A stretch of DNA of 64,000 nt from Arthrobacter globiformis NBRC 12137 (GCF_000238915.1 NZ_BAEG01000073.1:124001-188000); one strand, 5' to 3'. Shown: positions 41,621-51,425, counted from the stretch's first letter. A program made the numbers and translations. The notes: generated from the sequence alone by a model not told the origin.

Positions 41621-42196
41621 CTAAATGTCGGTCCGGTGGAAGTTCAGGTGGCTGCGGCTCGCGGTGGGTCCGCGCTGGCCCTGGTAGCGGTTGCCGTACT
41701 CGCCGGAGCCGTAGGGGAACTCCGCGGCGGAGGTCAACCGGAAGAAGCAGAGCTGGCCGATCTTCATGCCCGGCCAGAGCTTGATGGGCAGCGTGGCCAT
41801 GTTGGACAGCTCCAGCGTGACGTGCCCGGAGAAGCCGGGATCAATGAAGCCGGCCGTGGAGTGCGTCAGCAGGCCGAGGCGCCCGAGCGAGGACTTGCCC
41901 TCGAGTCGCGCGGCGATGTCGTCCGGCAGCGTGACCGTTTCGTAGGTGGAGCCGAGCACGAATTCGCCGGGGTGCAGGATGAACGGCTCGCCCTCTTCCA
42001 CCTCCACCAGCCGGGTAAGCTCGGGCTGCTCCTCGGCAGGGTCGATGTGGGCGTATTTGTGGTTGTCGAACAGCCGGAAATAGCGGTCAATCCGGACATC
42101 CACCGAGGACGGCTGGACCATCGCGGCTTCGTACGGATCGAGGACGATCCGTTCGGAATCAATTTCGGCACGAATGTCGCGGTCAGAGATCAGCAC
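41621..42196 (-). CDS. dcd: dCTP deaminase
   Basis: A 191-residue enzyme of the dCTP deaminase/dUTPase fold, acting in pyrimidine deoxynucleotide supply. [12 protein letters not shown], the [15 protein letters not shown] strand and [20 protein letters not shown] (nucleotide-binding loop and catalytic region) are conserved, as is the C-terminal [14 protein letters not shown]. Mycobacterial enzymes of the same length act as bifunctional dCTP deaminase-dUTPase yielding dUMP; this one may too. GTG lies 7 nt after TATTTT on the minus strand, so it is probably leaderless. Confidence 0.95.
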   Translation of the reverse strand: MLISDRDIRAEIDSERIVLDPYEAAMVQPSSVDVRIDRYFRLFDNHKYAHIDPAEEQPELTRLVEVEEGEPFILHPGEFVLGSTYETVTLPDDIAARLEGKSSLGRLGLLTHSTAGFIDPGFSGHVTLELSNMATLPIKLWPGMKIGQLCFFRLTSAAEFPYGSGEYGNRYQGQRGPTASRSHLNFHRTDI

Positions 42197-42302
42197 ACCG
42201 TCAAAAATACCATTGCCGGTCCCCTGCCCTGCCGCTAGTGTTGCGTGGACAATCAGGCCGACGGTCTCACGTCACACGGTCAGAAATAGAGCTGGGGATA
42301 TT

Positions 42303-44058
42303 TTGAACAGGATTGCGGCCAAGGCCGCTGTTGCACTCGCCTGCGCCCTGGCGCTGGCGACGCCCGCGGCCAGCGGCCTGCCAACCGTGGCACCCGCCGG
42401 CAGATCCGCTGCCGCCATGCCGGGCACCACTGCCCCTGCACCGGAAGCCCCGGTGCGAAAAGCGGCTTCCGGTTCCGGTGCAGCAGCTGCCCTTCCGGCC
42501 GGCACCCCAACAGCAACGGGGACAGCAGCGGGGACAGCGGCGGCCGCAGGGGCAGCGATACAGTCACCAGCGGCACCCGCCGCTCCAATCCACACCACGC
42601 AACCCGCTCCCGCCCGGCCTCCGGCCCAGACCACCCGCCCCGCAGCGCCCGAGGGCCCGCCCGAACCAGCTTCGATCCCGCCGCTCTCGGCCCCTGCCGA
42701 GGCGTTCGCCGCACCGCCATACACGGCCCGCACAGAGCCGGGCAGCGCCGCCAAGGGCCTGCTGACAACGCAGGCGCTGGTGCCGGACAGCAATGCCGCC
42801 CAGGTGGCCGCCGTCTTCAACGCCATCAACACCTACCGGGCGTCTCTGGGCCTGCCAGCCGTGAAGTACCACGCGACGGTTGCCGGCATGGCGCAGGAAT
42901 GGTCGGACAGCATCGCCTCCCGCGAGGTCATTGAACACCGGGCGAATTTCTGGACAGATGCGCGCGCCATGAGTCCAAACAACGGCGCCGGCGAGGTCAT
43001 TGCCGTCCGCTGGGACCGCGACGCCGCGCAACTCGTCGAATGGTGGAAGAATTCGCCGGCCCACAACGCCATCCTTACCGCCCCCCCGGTTCAACGTCGT
43101 CGGCATTGGCATCACGTTCACCGACGGGAACTGGCAAACCACCCCGAGCCGCTACACCATGTGGGGCGTGGTGAATTTCTTCGGCTACTCGGCGCTGCCC
43201 GCCGGCACCACGGCCGCGCCGGGTGGCAGCACCTCGGTTCCCGTGCAGCCGACAGATGTGTGCGAGCCCCTGGTCAAGCACATGCCGCCCACGCTGGACC
43301 TGGCCACGGCGGCCATCAAGGGTGCCGGGGACATCGTGTCGGTCGACGCAGCGGGGCAGCTCATCAACCGGCCCGCACTGGGCGCCGGACAGTTCGGGCC
43401 GCCCGGCACCATCGGCTCCGGCTTCGCGGCCGCGCGGCAGGTTCTTGTTACCGACTGGGACCGGGACGGTGTTTTCGACGTCCTGGCGCAATGGTCCGAT
43501 GGCCGCCTGACCCTGTATCCAGGGCAACTGGCGGGCGGGTTCCTGCCGCCGGTCACGCTGGGGCAGTCCGGCTGGGCGGGCATGACGCTGGCTGTCGGCG
43601 GATGGTGCTCCACCAATAGGCTTCCCGAACTGCTGGCCCTCGACTCCGACTCAAACCTCTGGCTCTATCCCAACCGGGGCGCCGGCGACCTCGTCCAGCG
43701 GACCCTCATCGCTTCCGGCGTCGCCGCCACGCGGCTCGCCATGGTGGATTACGACGGCGACGGTTTCCAGGACCTGCTGGCCCGCCAGGGCGACGGCAAC
43801 GTTCTGCTGTACCGGGGTTCCGGAGGGCCGTCGCCCAAAGCCGAAACCCGGACACTCGTCGCCAGCGGGTGGGGTGACGTGACAGCCGTCCGCGCACTGC
43901 GCGGCGTCACCGGCACCTACTCCGTCGGCCTGGTCCTGCAGCGCACCGGCACCGCCGGGCAGACCAGCCCCGTGCAGTACTGGAGTCTCGACGCCGGAGT
44001 CCTGTCACCGCCGTCGTCCGTCCCCGGGACGTGGGCGGGCCAGCGGCTGGCCCAGTGA
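42303..44058 (+). pseudogene. Secreted CAP-domain protein with C-terminal VCBS/FG-GAP repeats, frameshifted
   Basis: About 585 codons in two frames. From TTG 42303 (GGGGA upstream) there is a signal peptide (AAKAAVALACALALATPAAS), then a Pro/Ala/Thr-rich linker of about 140 residues. A CAP/SCP domain (INTYRASLGLPAVKYHATVA ... EWWKNSPAHNAIL) follows. Within a run of seven Cs at 43081-43087 the frame shifts; removing one C restores LTAP-RFNVVGIGITF and the rest of the CAP domain in the next frame. That frame continues through two FG-GAP/VCBS repeats (DWDRDGVFDVLAQWSDG and DYDGDGFQDLLARQGDG) to 44058. It is either a real inactivation, a phase-variable tract or a sequencing error. CAP proteins are secreted, often lytic or lipid-binding. 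Confidence 0.85.
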
Positions 44059-44062
44059 AGTC

Positions 44063-44509
44063 TCAGTCCGCCGTCGTCCGCTCTTCGATGACGGCGGGCA
44101 GCTTGGCAAGCTGTCCCACGGCCGCACGGAGCTGGCGCCGGTATGCCGGACGGAGGAAGCTCCAGAAACCGAGTGTCGGCGCCTCAAGTGCGAACCGCAC
44201 CCGGGTTCCGGCGCTCTCGGTGCTGAGGTAAAAGCCGCCGCGCAGGAGGGACGGACCGGCCACGACCTGGAACTGTATTTCGGCGCCGGGCCGCGCCTGG
44301 GTGATCTCGTAATCGCGCGCCACTGGCCGGTCCCGGGGACCGTCCATGGTGACCTGGTACCTGGCTCCCACGCTGCCGGCGCTACCCGAGCTGAGCCCTA
44401 TGCTCCGGACGTCGGCCTGCCAAATGGGCAGATTCGCGCCGTCCAGGAGGAATGAGTAGACCGTCATGGCGTCGCGCGCAACGAGAACCTCGTGTTCTGC
44501 ACCTGCCAT
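44063..44509 (-). CDS. SRPBCC (START-like) family protein
   Basis: A 148-residue single-domain protein of the SRPBCC/polyketide-cyclase-dehydrase fold. The N-terminal EVLVARDAMTVYSFLLDGANLPIW is the usual strand-helix with a conserved Trp, followed by VGARYQVTMDGPRDRPVARD and GGFYLSTESAGTRVRFALEA as the curved sheet. Such proteins bind hydrophobic ligands in a deep cavity. No enzymatic residue is evident. AAGGATCCCC precedes the ATG. It converges with the CAP gene (4-bp gap). The 240-bp gap to the tRNA shows only a TAAGCT hexamer (44714) as a possible tRNA promoter. Confidence 0.85.
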   Translation of the reverse strand: MAGAEHEVLVARDAMTVYSFLLDGANLPIWQADVRSIGLSSGSAGSVGARYQVTMDGPRDRPVARDYEITQARPGAEIQFQVVAGPSLLRGGFYLSTESAGTRVRFALEAPTLGFWSFLRPAYRRQLRAAVGQLAKLPAVIEERTTAD

Positions 44510-44751
44510 GGGGATCCTTTTCCGACGTCGGGCCTTACGTTGCGTAGCCCGTTCCCCTTACTGCAGCTAACGAGATTCAGGATAGTCACCCGCACCGGCC
44601 CGCGGCCGCGCAACGCCCGGGCCTTTACCGAACAGTTACGGGAGGGCTTTCGTCCGTGTTGCGACGCGCGCGGACCCGTGATCCAGATGGCCGGAGTCGC
44701 CGCACAACTGCGCTAAGCTAGGTTCTGCCCCGGGCAGTTTCCGGTGCGACT

Positions 44752-44825
44752 GCGGCTGTAGCTCAATGGTAGAGCGCTAGCTTCCCAAGCTTGATACGCG
44801 GGTTCGATTCCCGTCAGCCGCTCCA
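44752..44825 (+). tRNA. tRNA-Gly (CCC anticodon)
   Basis: The acceptor stem GCGGCTG pairs with CAGCCGC, the D-arm is GCTCAATGGTAGAGC, the anticodon loop TTCCCAA reads CCC, and the T-arm CGGGTTCGATTCCCG and an encoded CCA end are all present in 74 nt. The anticodon stem has one T-T mismatch at its second pair. It decodes GGG glycine codons. Confidence 0.95.
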
Positions 44826-44855
44826 AACCACCTCCTGAACACGCCGCCTGCGGCG

Positions 44856-46238
44856 TCATGACGCCCGGCGCACCACGCGCAGTGGTCCCCGCCGGTTCCG
44901 CAGGTCCACCTTCAGCGTCAGCTCACCTTTGCGGGCAAGCACGACGGCGACAGTCGCCGCGGCGAGCGCCGGCACCCCTCCGGCCACCAGCAGTCCGGCA
45001 TGCGGATCAAAGTGCTCGGCGATGAAACCGATCATCGGTCCGCCGAGGGCCTGGCCGCCGATCAGCACCATGATGTACAGGCTCATCACGCGGCCGCGGA
45101 TGCTCATGTTGGAGCTGGTCTGCACCAGCTGGTTAGATGCGGTGAGGAACATCAGGCACCAGAACCCGGACAGCACCAGGGCGGCGCCGAAGAGCGGCAG
45201 GGTGGGGACGGCGGCGGAGAGGCACAGCATCAGCCCGTACATCCCGGCCGCGAGGACCACAGACCGCAGCCGGAGCTGCCGCCGACGGGTGGACGCGACC
45301 GCCCCGGTCAGCGCCCCGAGGGCCACGAGCGCATTGAGCATCCCGTAACCGCCGGCGCCGATGCCGTACACGCGGTCCGCGAAGGCGGCGAGCAGGACCG
45401 GCAGGCTCATGGCGAACACGGAGATGAACCCCACCATGAGCCACGGCCAGTAGATGGTGGGTTTGCTCAGCGCGTACCGCAGTCCTTCCCGCAGCATGCC
45501 CTTGGACTTGGGTGCCGGCGCGCTGACGAACAGCTCGTCCCGGCGCAGCAGCAGGAGCATGGCCACGGTGGAGCAGCAGGCCGCGGCGTTGGCGGCGAAG
45601 GCCCAGCCCGCACCGACGGCCGTGAGCAGCACGCCGGCGATGGCCGGCCCGATCAGCCCGCCCAGCTGGAACGTCGTCGAGTTCACACTGATGGCGTTGC
45701 GCAGGTACCGTGGCCCCACCAGCTCGTGGACGAAGACCTGCCGGGCTGGCTGGTCCAGTACGGTGACCAAACCGAGCACCAGGGCGATGACGTAGACGTG
45801 CCAGACCTCGATCCTCCCGGTGAGCGCGAGGGCCGCGAGCGCAGCGGCGAGGATGGCAGCGGCAGACTGGCACATGATGAGAATCCTGCGCTTGGCGAAC
45901 CGGTCCGCGACCATTCCGCCCCACGGTCCCAGGATCAGGGATGGCAGGAACTGCAGCGCCACCGTGAAGCCGACGGCGGTGACCGATCCGGAGAGCTGGA
46001 GCACCAGCCAGTCCTGGGCGATCCGCTGCATCCAGATCGCGATGACGGCAATGAAGTGGCCAGTGGCGAAGAGCCTGAAGTTGGGGACCCGGAGTGAGAT
46101 GAAGGTGTGCCGCCACGGAAGGCGTTCACTGACGACGGCGACGGGCTGGGTGACGGTGGCCAGTGGCGGCGGTGGGGGTGTCACAGGGGTTTCCTCAGGT
46201 GAGCGGGCCGGCGGGATGTCCTCAACGCTATGGCGCAC
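44856..46238 (-). CDS. MFS exporter (EntS/MFS_3-like)
   Basis: A 460-residue transporter with 12 helices and a 40-residue Pro-rich cytoplasmic N-terminus. LRVPNFRLFATGHFIAVIAI, WMQRIAQDWLVLQLSGS and LGPWGGMVADRFAKRRILIM (motif A) define the MFS_3/EntS-type branch. VLDQPARQVFVHELV is the motif C neighbourhood. Substrates are typically siderophores, macrolides or other small molecules; none is indicated here. The GTG start is 7 nt after CACAAT. A CAAT-N11-ATTG palindrome covers that hexamer, and a LysR gene diverges from the same region, so LysR control is likely. Confidence 0.92.
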   Translation of the reverse strand: MRHSVEDIPPARSPEETPVTPPPPPLATVTQPVAVVSERLPWRHTFISLRVPNFRLFATGHFIAVIAIWMQRIAQDWLVLQLSGSVTAVGFTVALQFLPSLILGPWGGMVADRFAKRRILIMCQSAAAILAAALAALALTGRIEVWHVYVIALVLGLVTVLDQPARQVFVHELVGPRYLRNAISVNSTTFQLGGLIGPAIAGVLLTAVGAGWAFAANAAACCSTVAMLLLLRRDELFVSAPAPKSKGMLREGLRYALSKPTIYWPWLMVGFISVFAMSLPVLLAAFADRVYGIGAGGYGMLNALVALGALTGAVASTRRRQLRLRSVVLAAGMYGLMLCLSAAVPTLPLFGAALVLSGFWCLMFLTASNQLVQTSSNMSIRGRVMSLYIMVLIGGQALGGPMIGFIAEHFDPHAGLLVAGGVPALAAATVAVVLARKGELTLKVDLRNRRGPLRVVRRAS

Positions 46239-46243
46239 CCTTC

Positions 46244-46262
46244 CAATTGTGGAAGACTATTG
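46244..46262. promoter_or_regulatory. LysR-type T-N11-A operator
   Basis: CAAT-N11-ATTG contains the classic T-N11-A core in an inverted repeat between the MFS exporter and the divergent lysR gene. It covers the putative -10 region of the exporter gene (CACAAT on the minus strand) and so could mediate repression there as well as autoregulation. Confidence 0.6.
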
Positions 46263-46316
46263 CTCCTATAACTATCATTGCTGAACGTAATGATGCCCCG
46301 CCGTCGAGGAGGACGC

Positions 46317-47171
46317 ATGTTCGAACCGGCCCAGCTCCGGTCGTTCCTCGCCGTCGCCGAAACGCTGAGCTTCACCAAGGCGGCAGAACGCCTGGGCCTG
46401 GCCCAGCCAACGGTCAGCCAGCACGTGCGCAAGCTTGAGACTGCCGCCAGGCGGACGCTGATCAGCCGGGACACGCGGGACGTCAGGCTGACGGACAACG
46501 GCGATGCCATGGCAGGCTTCGCGCGGAGCATCCTGGCGGCCCACGATGCCGCCGCCCGCTACTTTTCCGGTTCGGCCATGCGCGGCCGCCTGCGCTTCGG
46601 CACCGCCGACGACCTCGCCATTACGGGTCTGCCGCGCATCCTGCGTGAGTTCCGGCAGATCTATCCGCAGATCAACCTCGAGCTCACGGTCGGCCAGAGC
46701 GACCAGCTGTACAAGCGCCTGAATTCCGGCCAGCTGGACCTCGTCTTCGTGAAGTGGGTTGCCGGCGCCAAGGACGGCACGGTGGTCCAGCACGACACGT
46801 TCTCCTGGGTGGGCCTCGAACAGACCGCCCTGGAGCCGGGCCATCCGGTGCCGCTCATCGCCTACCCGGCCCCGAGCCTGAGCCGCAAGCTTGCCATCGA
46901 CGCCCTCGAGTCCGTGGGCCGGACGTGGCGCATCACGTGCACCACCAAGCAGATCAGCGGCGTGCTGGCGGCCGTCCGCGCCGGCATCGGGGTGGCCGTG
47001 ATGCCCTCGTCGCTGGTACCGGACGACCTGAAAATCATCACCCGGCGCTTCGAGCTGCCGCCTGTGGGGGATGTCGATTTCACACTGATCCGGAACCCTT
47101 TGGCGAACGCCGAGGTCATCGATGCCCTGACCCAGGCCATCATGGGAAGGACCCTGAAGAAGCCTGTTTGA
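46317..47171 (+). CDS. LysR-family transcriptional regulator
   Basis: A 284-residue LTTR. The N-terminal HTH is canonical: QLRSFLAVAETLSFTKAAER, LGLAQPTVSQHVRKLE. Residues 90-284 are the periplasmic-binding-fold effector domain (RGRLRFGTADDLAITGLPRI, ELTVGQSDQLYKRLNSGQLD, GIGVAVMPSSLVPDD). The start at ATG 46317 is chosen for the AGGAGGA ribosome site; an earlier in-frame ATG lacks one. Divergent from the MFS exporter with a T-N11-A box between, it probably controls that gene in response to an unknown ligand. Confidence 0.92.
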   Translation: MFEPAQLRSFLAVAETLSFTKAAERLGLAQPTVSQHVRKLETAARRTLISRDTRDVRLTDNGDAMAGFARSILAAHDAAARYFSGSAMRGRLRFGTADDLAITGLPRILREFRQIYPQINLELTVGQSDQLYKRLNSGQLDLVFVKWVAGAKDGTVVQHDTFSWVGLEQTALEPGHPVPLIAYPAPSLSRKLAIDALESVGRTWRITCTTKQISGVLAAVRAGIGVAVMPSSLVPDDLKIITRRFELPPVGDVDFTLIRNPLANAEVIDALTQAIMGRTLKKPV

Positions 47172-47307
47172 GCCGGAAAATGATTGATAACGGTTCGCAG
47201 CTGTCTTATGCTGTGACTGTTGCGGTCATGCAGCGGCCGATAACACACAGGTTTCGATAACGAACATTGCTTGGCAATGACGCCCGCGTGTTCGGGATAG
47301 GTACGCC

Positions 47308-47562
47308 GTGACCACAGCCGCAAACCCCCGCTATACCAACCACTCCATGACCGTCGACGCCGAATATGTCGGCCAACCAAACTGCGAAAAGTGCGGAACA
47401 GACGAGTTCATCTACCTTGAGTCCTTCGTGCCGCCCAAGCACCGCCAGGACGGCACCGTCCGGAAGCTGGGCGAAGTCGCGTACACCTGCACGCGCTGCG
47501 AGGACTTTTCCGCACACAGCGTTCCCGCGTCGTGGACTCCACCCGGCTGGTATTTGGGTTAA
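47308..47562 (+). CDS. Small zinc-ribbon hypothetical protein
   Basis: An 84-residue protein I cannot assign to a named family. Two CxxC knuckles, NCEKCG (25-30) and YTCTRCED (58-65), would bind one zinc ion as a rubredoxin-like ribbon. Between them lies FIYLESFVPPKHRQDGTVRK. The fold suggests protein or nucleic-acid contact rather than catalysis. The GTG start gives an 84-residue length consistent with the compact fold. It is flanked by the lysR gene and a strong bidirectional terminator, so it is probably transcribed alone. Confidence 0.75.
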   Translation: MTTAANPRYTNHSMTVDAEYVGQPNCEKCGTDEFIYLESFVPPKHRQDGTVRKLGEVAYTCTRCEDFSAHSVPASWTPPGWYLG

Positions 47563-47578
47563 GCAGCAACAGGCAAAC

Positions 47579-47615
47579 AGATCGGGCGGGCACCTTGTGG
47601 GTGCCCGCCCGATCT
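47579..47615. terminator. Bidirectional terminator between zinc-ribbon gene and putA
   Basis: Perfect 16-bp arms AGATCGGGCGGGCACC / GGTGCCCGCCCGATCT with a 5-nt loop lie midway between two convergent stops. The stem is highly stable but lacks a long U-tract on either side. Confidence 0.8.
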
Positions 47616-47644
47616 ATTGCCCTGTTCGCTCGATCAGCAGGCCC

Positions 47645-50600
47645 CTAGATCAGTGAATCGGAGAGGTGGTTCGGCGTACCGAAACGGTGCGCCGTGATGC
47701 TGACGGCCTGTTCGTGCAGGAACGGCAGCATTTCAACACGGCCAGCCTCCGTCACCTCGTGGGCGTAGATGGCCAGGTCCGGGCGGCCGCCGGTCGCGTC
47801 TGCCAGCTCAGCGGCGGAGCCGCCGATCAGGCGGATGCGTCCGCCGGACAGCTTGTCCGCCGCGGCGAGTCTGCCCACGGACGCCAGCCACGCGGCGTCG
47901 TCCTCCACCGTCACGGGGATGTCCAGTCCGGTGAGCACGGAACGCAGCCGGGCGGCAAGGTCGACGCCGGACGATACGGTGACCGGGGCACCGGCAAGTA
48001 CGCCGGCGGCAACTGTCCGGACGAGCGCCCGGAGGGGCTCGCCGTCGGAAAGCCGGACGGTGACCGGCAGCGCACGGTAGCGGAAGATGTTCCGCTCGGC
48101 GCTCAGGCCCGAGACGTCCTTGGCGGTGCCGAACTCGTCCGCCCAGGCGATGGCGTCGGAGCCCAGCGCCCGCTGCAGGGCCTCGATGTCAGCGGCGCCG
48201 AGTTCGCCCTTCACGGCGTCCACGAGGCGCTGCACGCTGCGGTTGGCGATGCCCGCCGCGGCGCCCCGGGTGCTCTCGGTGCTGGTCCAGCCGCCGAGGC
48301 CGGCGAGGTAATTGGGGCCGCCGGCCTTGGTTCCGGCACCAACAGCAGACTTCTTCCAGCCGCCGAACGGCTGGCGCTGCACGATGGCACCGGTGATGCC
48401 GCGGTTGATGTAAAGGTTGCCTGCCTGGATGGTGTCCAGCCAGAGTCCCAGCTCGTCGGTGTTGAGGGAGTGCAGGCCGGCCGTGAGGCCGTACTCGATC
48501 TGGTTCTGGATGGCGATGGCCTCTTCCAGGGTGTCAGCGGTCATGACGCCGAGGACGGGGCCGAAGAACTCGGTCAGGTGGAAGTAGGAGCCGCGCTTGA
48601 CGCCGTAGCGCACGCCCGGGCTCCAGAGCCGGCCGGTGTCGTCGAGCTTGCGGGGCTCGACGGCCCAGTTCTCACCCTCGCCGAGGGTGGTCAGCGCGTT
48701 GAGCAGCTTGCCCTTGGCCGGCTCGATGATCGGGCCCATCTGGCTGGTGGGGTCCTGCGGGTAGCCCACCTTGAGGGAGGTCACGGCGTCGATCAGCTGG
48801 TTGTGGAACCGCTTCGAGGTGGCCACGGAGCCCACCAGGATCACCAGCGAGGCCGCGGAGCACTTCTGTCCGGCGTGGCCGAAGGCTGAGTAGGCCACGT
48901 CCTTCGCGGCGAGGTCCAGGTCAGCGCTGGGGGTGACGATGATGGCGTTCTTGCCGCTGGTTTCGGCCAGCAGCGGCAGGTCCTTGCGGAACGAGCGGAA
49001 GAGTTCGGCGGTCTCGTAGCCGCCGGTGAGGATGACGCGGTCCACCGCGGGGTGGGAGATCAGCTGCTGGCCGAGTTCGCGTTCACCCAGCTGCACCATG
49101 GTGAGCACGTCCCGGGGCACGCCCGCCTCCCACAGCGCCTCGATCATGACGGCGCCGCTGCGGCGGGCCTGCTTGGCCGGCTTGATGACGACGGCGGAGC
49201 CGGCGGCGAGTGCCGCGAGCGTGGAACCGGCGGGGATGGCCACCGGGAAGTTCCACGGCGGGGTGACCACGGTGAGCTTCGCCGGAACGAACGTGGCGCC
49301 GTCGACGTCGTCGAGCTTGCGGGCGGATTCGGCGTAGTAGTGGGCGAAGTCAACCGCCTCACTGACCTCGGGGTCGCCCTGGTCGATGGTCTTGCCGGTC
49401 TCGCTGGCCATGACCTCGAGCAGCTCAGCGCGGCGGGCCTCGAGGACGTCGCCGGCGCGGTGCAGGATCCCGGCGCGCTCGGCGCCGGACATTGCACCCC
49501 AGGCCTTGCCCTTTTCCACGGCTGTGGCAATCACGGTGTTGAGCGTGTCCGCGTCCGCGATGGTGGCGGCTTCAACGGAGGCGTTGCCCAGGGTCGACGT
49601 CGGCACCCGGTCCAGGATGGCCCGGCCCCAGTCGCGGTTGGCGGGCAGGGACGGGTCCGTGTCCGGGGTGTTCCGGAAACCGGTCCGGGGCATCGGCTCG
49701 GCCGGGAGGCTGCGGTTCTGCCGGCGGTTGGGCGGCGGGACCTCGTCGTCGAGCTTCGCCAGGGAGGACAGGAAGCGCTGCTTTTCGCGCTCGAACAGTG
49801 CTTCGTTTTCACTGAGCTCGAAGACGGCGGACATGAAGTTTTCCTGGCTGGCGCCTTCTTCGAGGCGGCGGATCAGGTAGGCGATGGCGACGTCGAATTC
49901 GGCCGGGTGGACCACCGGCGTGTAGAGCAACAGGGAGCCGACGTCCTTCTTGACCGCCTCGGCCTGTCCCTGCGCCATGCCCAGCAGCATCTCGAATTCG
50001 ATGCCCGACTCGACGCCGCGCTGCTTGGCCAGCAGCCAGGCGAAGGCGATGTCGAACAGGTTGTGGCCGGCCACGCCGATGCGGATGTTGCTGATCCGGT
50101 CCGGGTGCAGCGCGTAGTTGATGACGCGCTTGTAGTTGGTGTCCGAGTCCTGCTTGGTGCCCCAGGTGGCCAGCGGCCAGTCGTGCAGCGAGGATTCCAC
50201 CTGCTCCATGGGAAGGTTGGCGCCCTTGACCACGCGGACCTTGATGGCCGCGCCGCCATCGGCACGGCGGGCGGCGGCCCAGTCCTGCAGGCGGATCATG
50301 GCGGACAGCGCGTCCGGAAGGTAGGCCTGGAGCACGATGCCGGCTTCCAGGTTCTTGAACTCAGGCTTGTCCAGGATCCGGGTGAAGACCGCGATGGTCA
50401 TGTCCAGGTCCTTGTACTCCTCCATGTCCAGGTTGATGAACTTGGCTTTCGGGAAGGAGGCTGCACGGGCGAACAGCGGCGTGAGCTTCTCGACGACGTG
50501 CTCCACGGCCTCGTCGAAGGCCCAGGCGGAGTGCGGGGCCACGGTGGAGGACACCTTGATGGAGACGTAGTCCACATCCGGGCGGGCCAGCAGCGTGTGG

Positions 50601-51169
50601 GTTCCCTCGAGCCGGCGGGAGGCCTCGTGCTCGCCCAGCACAGCCTCGCCGAGCAGGTTCACGTTGAGCTTGATGCCGTCCTTGCGGATCTTGGCGATGG
50701 CGGGGCCCAGCTTGGAGTCGGTGGCGTCAACGATGAGGTGGCCCACCATTTCGCGCAGGACCTTGCGGGCCACCGGAATGACAACCTGCGGCAGGACCGG
50801 GGCCATGAGGCCGCCCGCCTGGACCGCGCTGCGCATGTACCAGGGCAGGAAGGCGGGAACCTTCGGGGCGAGGGCGGCGAGGTTGCGGGCGGCAACGTGC
50901 AGGTCCTCGGGACGGACTACGCCGTCCACGAAGCCCACGGTGAAGTCCAGCCCGTTCGGGTCCTTGAGGACGCCGGCGAGCTGCTCGGCGGATGCGTCCA
51001 CCGGAACCTTGCTGGCTTCGGTCAGCCAGCGGCGGACGAGGGCGATGGCGTCGGTGGCCAGAGCCGTCGCTTCGGCAACGTCGGACCCTGCCGAGGGGGT
51101 GGCGACGGCGCCGGTAACAGCGGCGTCCTTGCCTGCCTGCACGCGGTGATCCGTTGCGGTGTTGGTCAT
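47645..51169 (-). CDS. putA: Bifunctional proline dehydrogenase / L-glutamate gamma-semialdehyde dehydrogenase
   Basis: A 1174-residue PutA that oxidises proline to glutamate. The N-terminal third is the FAD-dependent proline dehydrogenase barrel (KLNVNLLGEAVLGEHEASRR, FINLDMEEYKDLDMTIAVF, VRVVKGANLPMEQVESSLHD). Residues about 540-1010 are the aldehyde dehydrogenase: VTPPWNFPVAIPAGS, ETSGKNAIIVTPSADLDLA with the catalytic Glu nearby, and the active-site Cys in FGHAGQKCSAASL. A C-terminal region of about 160 residues follows. It lacks the N-terminal ribbon-helix-helix DNA-binding domain of trifunctional PutA. GAGGAAAG precedes the ATG. An APC permease lies just upstream on the same strand. Confidence 0.95.
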   Translation of the reverse strand: MTNTATDHRVQAGKDAAVTGAVATPSAGSDVAEATALATDAIALVRRWLTEASKVPVDASAEQLAGVLKDPNGLDFTVGFVDGVVRPEDLHVAARNLAALAPKVPAFLPWYMRSAVQAGGLMAPVLPQVVIPVARKVLREMVGHLIVDATDSKLGPAIAKIRKDGIKLNVNLLGEAVLGEHEASRRLEGTHTLLARPDVDYVSIKVSSTVAPHSAWAFDEAVEHVVEKLTPLFARAASFPKAKFINLDMEEYKDLDMTIAVFTRILDKPEFKNLEAGIVLQAYLPDALSAMIRLQDWAAARRADGGAAIKVRVVKGANLPMEQVESSLHDWPLATWGTKQDSDTNYKRVINYALHPDRISNIRIGVAGHNLFDIAFAWLLAKQRGVESGIEFEMLLGMAQGQAEAVKKDVGSLLLYTPVVHPAEFDVAIAYLIRRLEEGASQENFMSAVFELSENEALFEREKQRFLSSLAKLDDEVPPPNRRQNRSLPAEPMPRTGFRNTPDTDPSLPANRDWGRAILDRVPTSTLGNASVEAATIADADTLNTVIATAVEKGKAWGAMSGAERAGILHRAGDVLEARRAELLEVMASETGKTIDQGDPEVSEAVDFAHYYAESARKLDDVDGATFVPAKLTVVTPPWNFPVAIPAGSTLAALAAGSAVVIKPAKQARRSGAVMIEALWEAGVPRDVLTMVQLGERELGQQLISHPAVDRVILTGGYETAELFRSFRKDLPLLAETSGKNAIIVTPSADLDLAAKDVAYSAFGHAGQKCSAASLVILVGSVATSKRFHNQLIDAVTSLKVGYPQDPTSQMGPIIEPAKGKLLNALTTLGEGENWAVEPRKLDDTGRLWSPGVRYGVKRGSYFHLTEFFGPVLGVMTADTLEEAIAIQNQIEYGLTAGLHSLNTDELGLWLDTIQAGNLYINRGITGAIVQRQPFGGWKKSAVGAGTKAGGPNYLAGLGGWTSTESTRGAAAGIANRSVQRLVDAVKGELGAADIEALQRALGSDAIAWADEFGTAKDVSGLSAERNIFRYRALPVTVRLSDGEPLRALVRTVAAGVLAGAPVTVSSGVDLAARLRSVLTGLDIPVTVEDDAAWLASVGRLAAADKLSGGRIRLIGGSAAELADATGGRPDLAIYAHEVTEAGRVEMLPFLHEQAVSITAHRFGTPNHLSDSLI

Positions 51170-51274
51170 GGCTTTCCTCGTTCTTTCGGTGCGATTGGAT
51201 CGTCTTATCCATCAGTATGAGCTTCACTTCCCTTAAGATAAAGCGATCTTTACTGAGCGATACACGTTAGAAAA

Positions 51275-51284
51275 ACCGATCGGT
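51275..51284. promoter_or_regulatory. ACCGATCGGT palindrome upstream of putA
   Basis: A 10-bp perfect palindrome, flanked by A- and T-runs, lies 106 bp upstream of the putA start. TetR-family operators often look like this, but no regulator gene is adjacent, so it is only a candidate. Confidence 0.3.
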
Positions 51285-51361
51285 CTGTTTTTGCGTTGGC
51301 GGCCCCAATTTGCCGCCTTCCCGGCCCCGGCGATCGCCCGGTTTCCGCCGCCTTTTCCCAG

Positions 51362-51425
51362 ACCCTCCCTCAGCTTTCGCCGCTAAACGACAAACCCTCC
51401 CTCAGCTTTCGCCGCTAAACGACAA
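51362..51425 (-). repeat. Two tandem 32-bp repeats
   Basis: Two identical 32-bp units (51362-51393 and 51394-51425), core CCTCAGCTTTCGCCGCTAAA, run into a partial third start that becomes the left arm of the adjacent hairpin. They lie between the permease stop and putA. Two units without variable spacers exclude a CRISPR. Confidence 0.9.
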
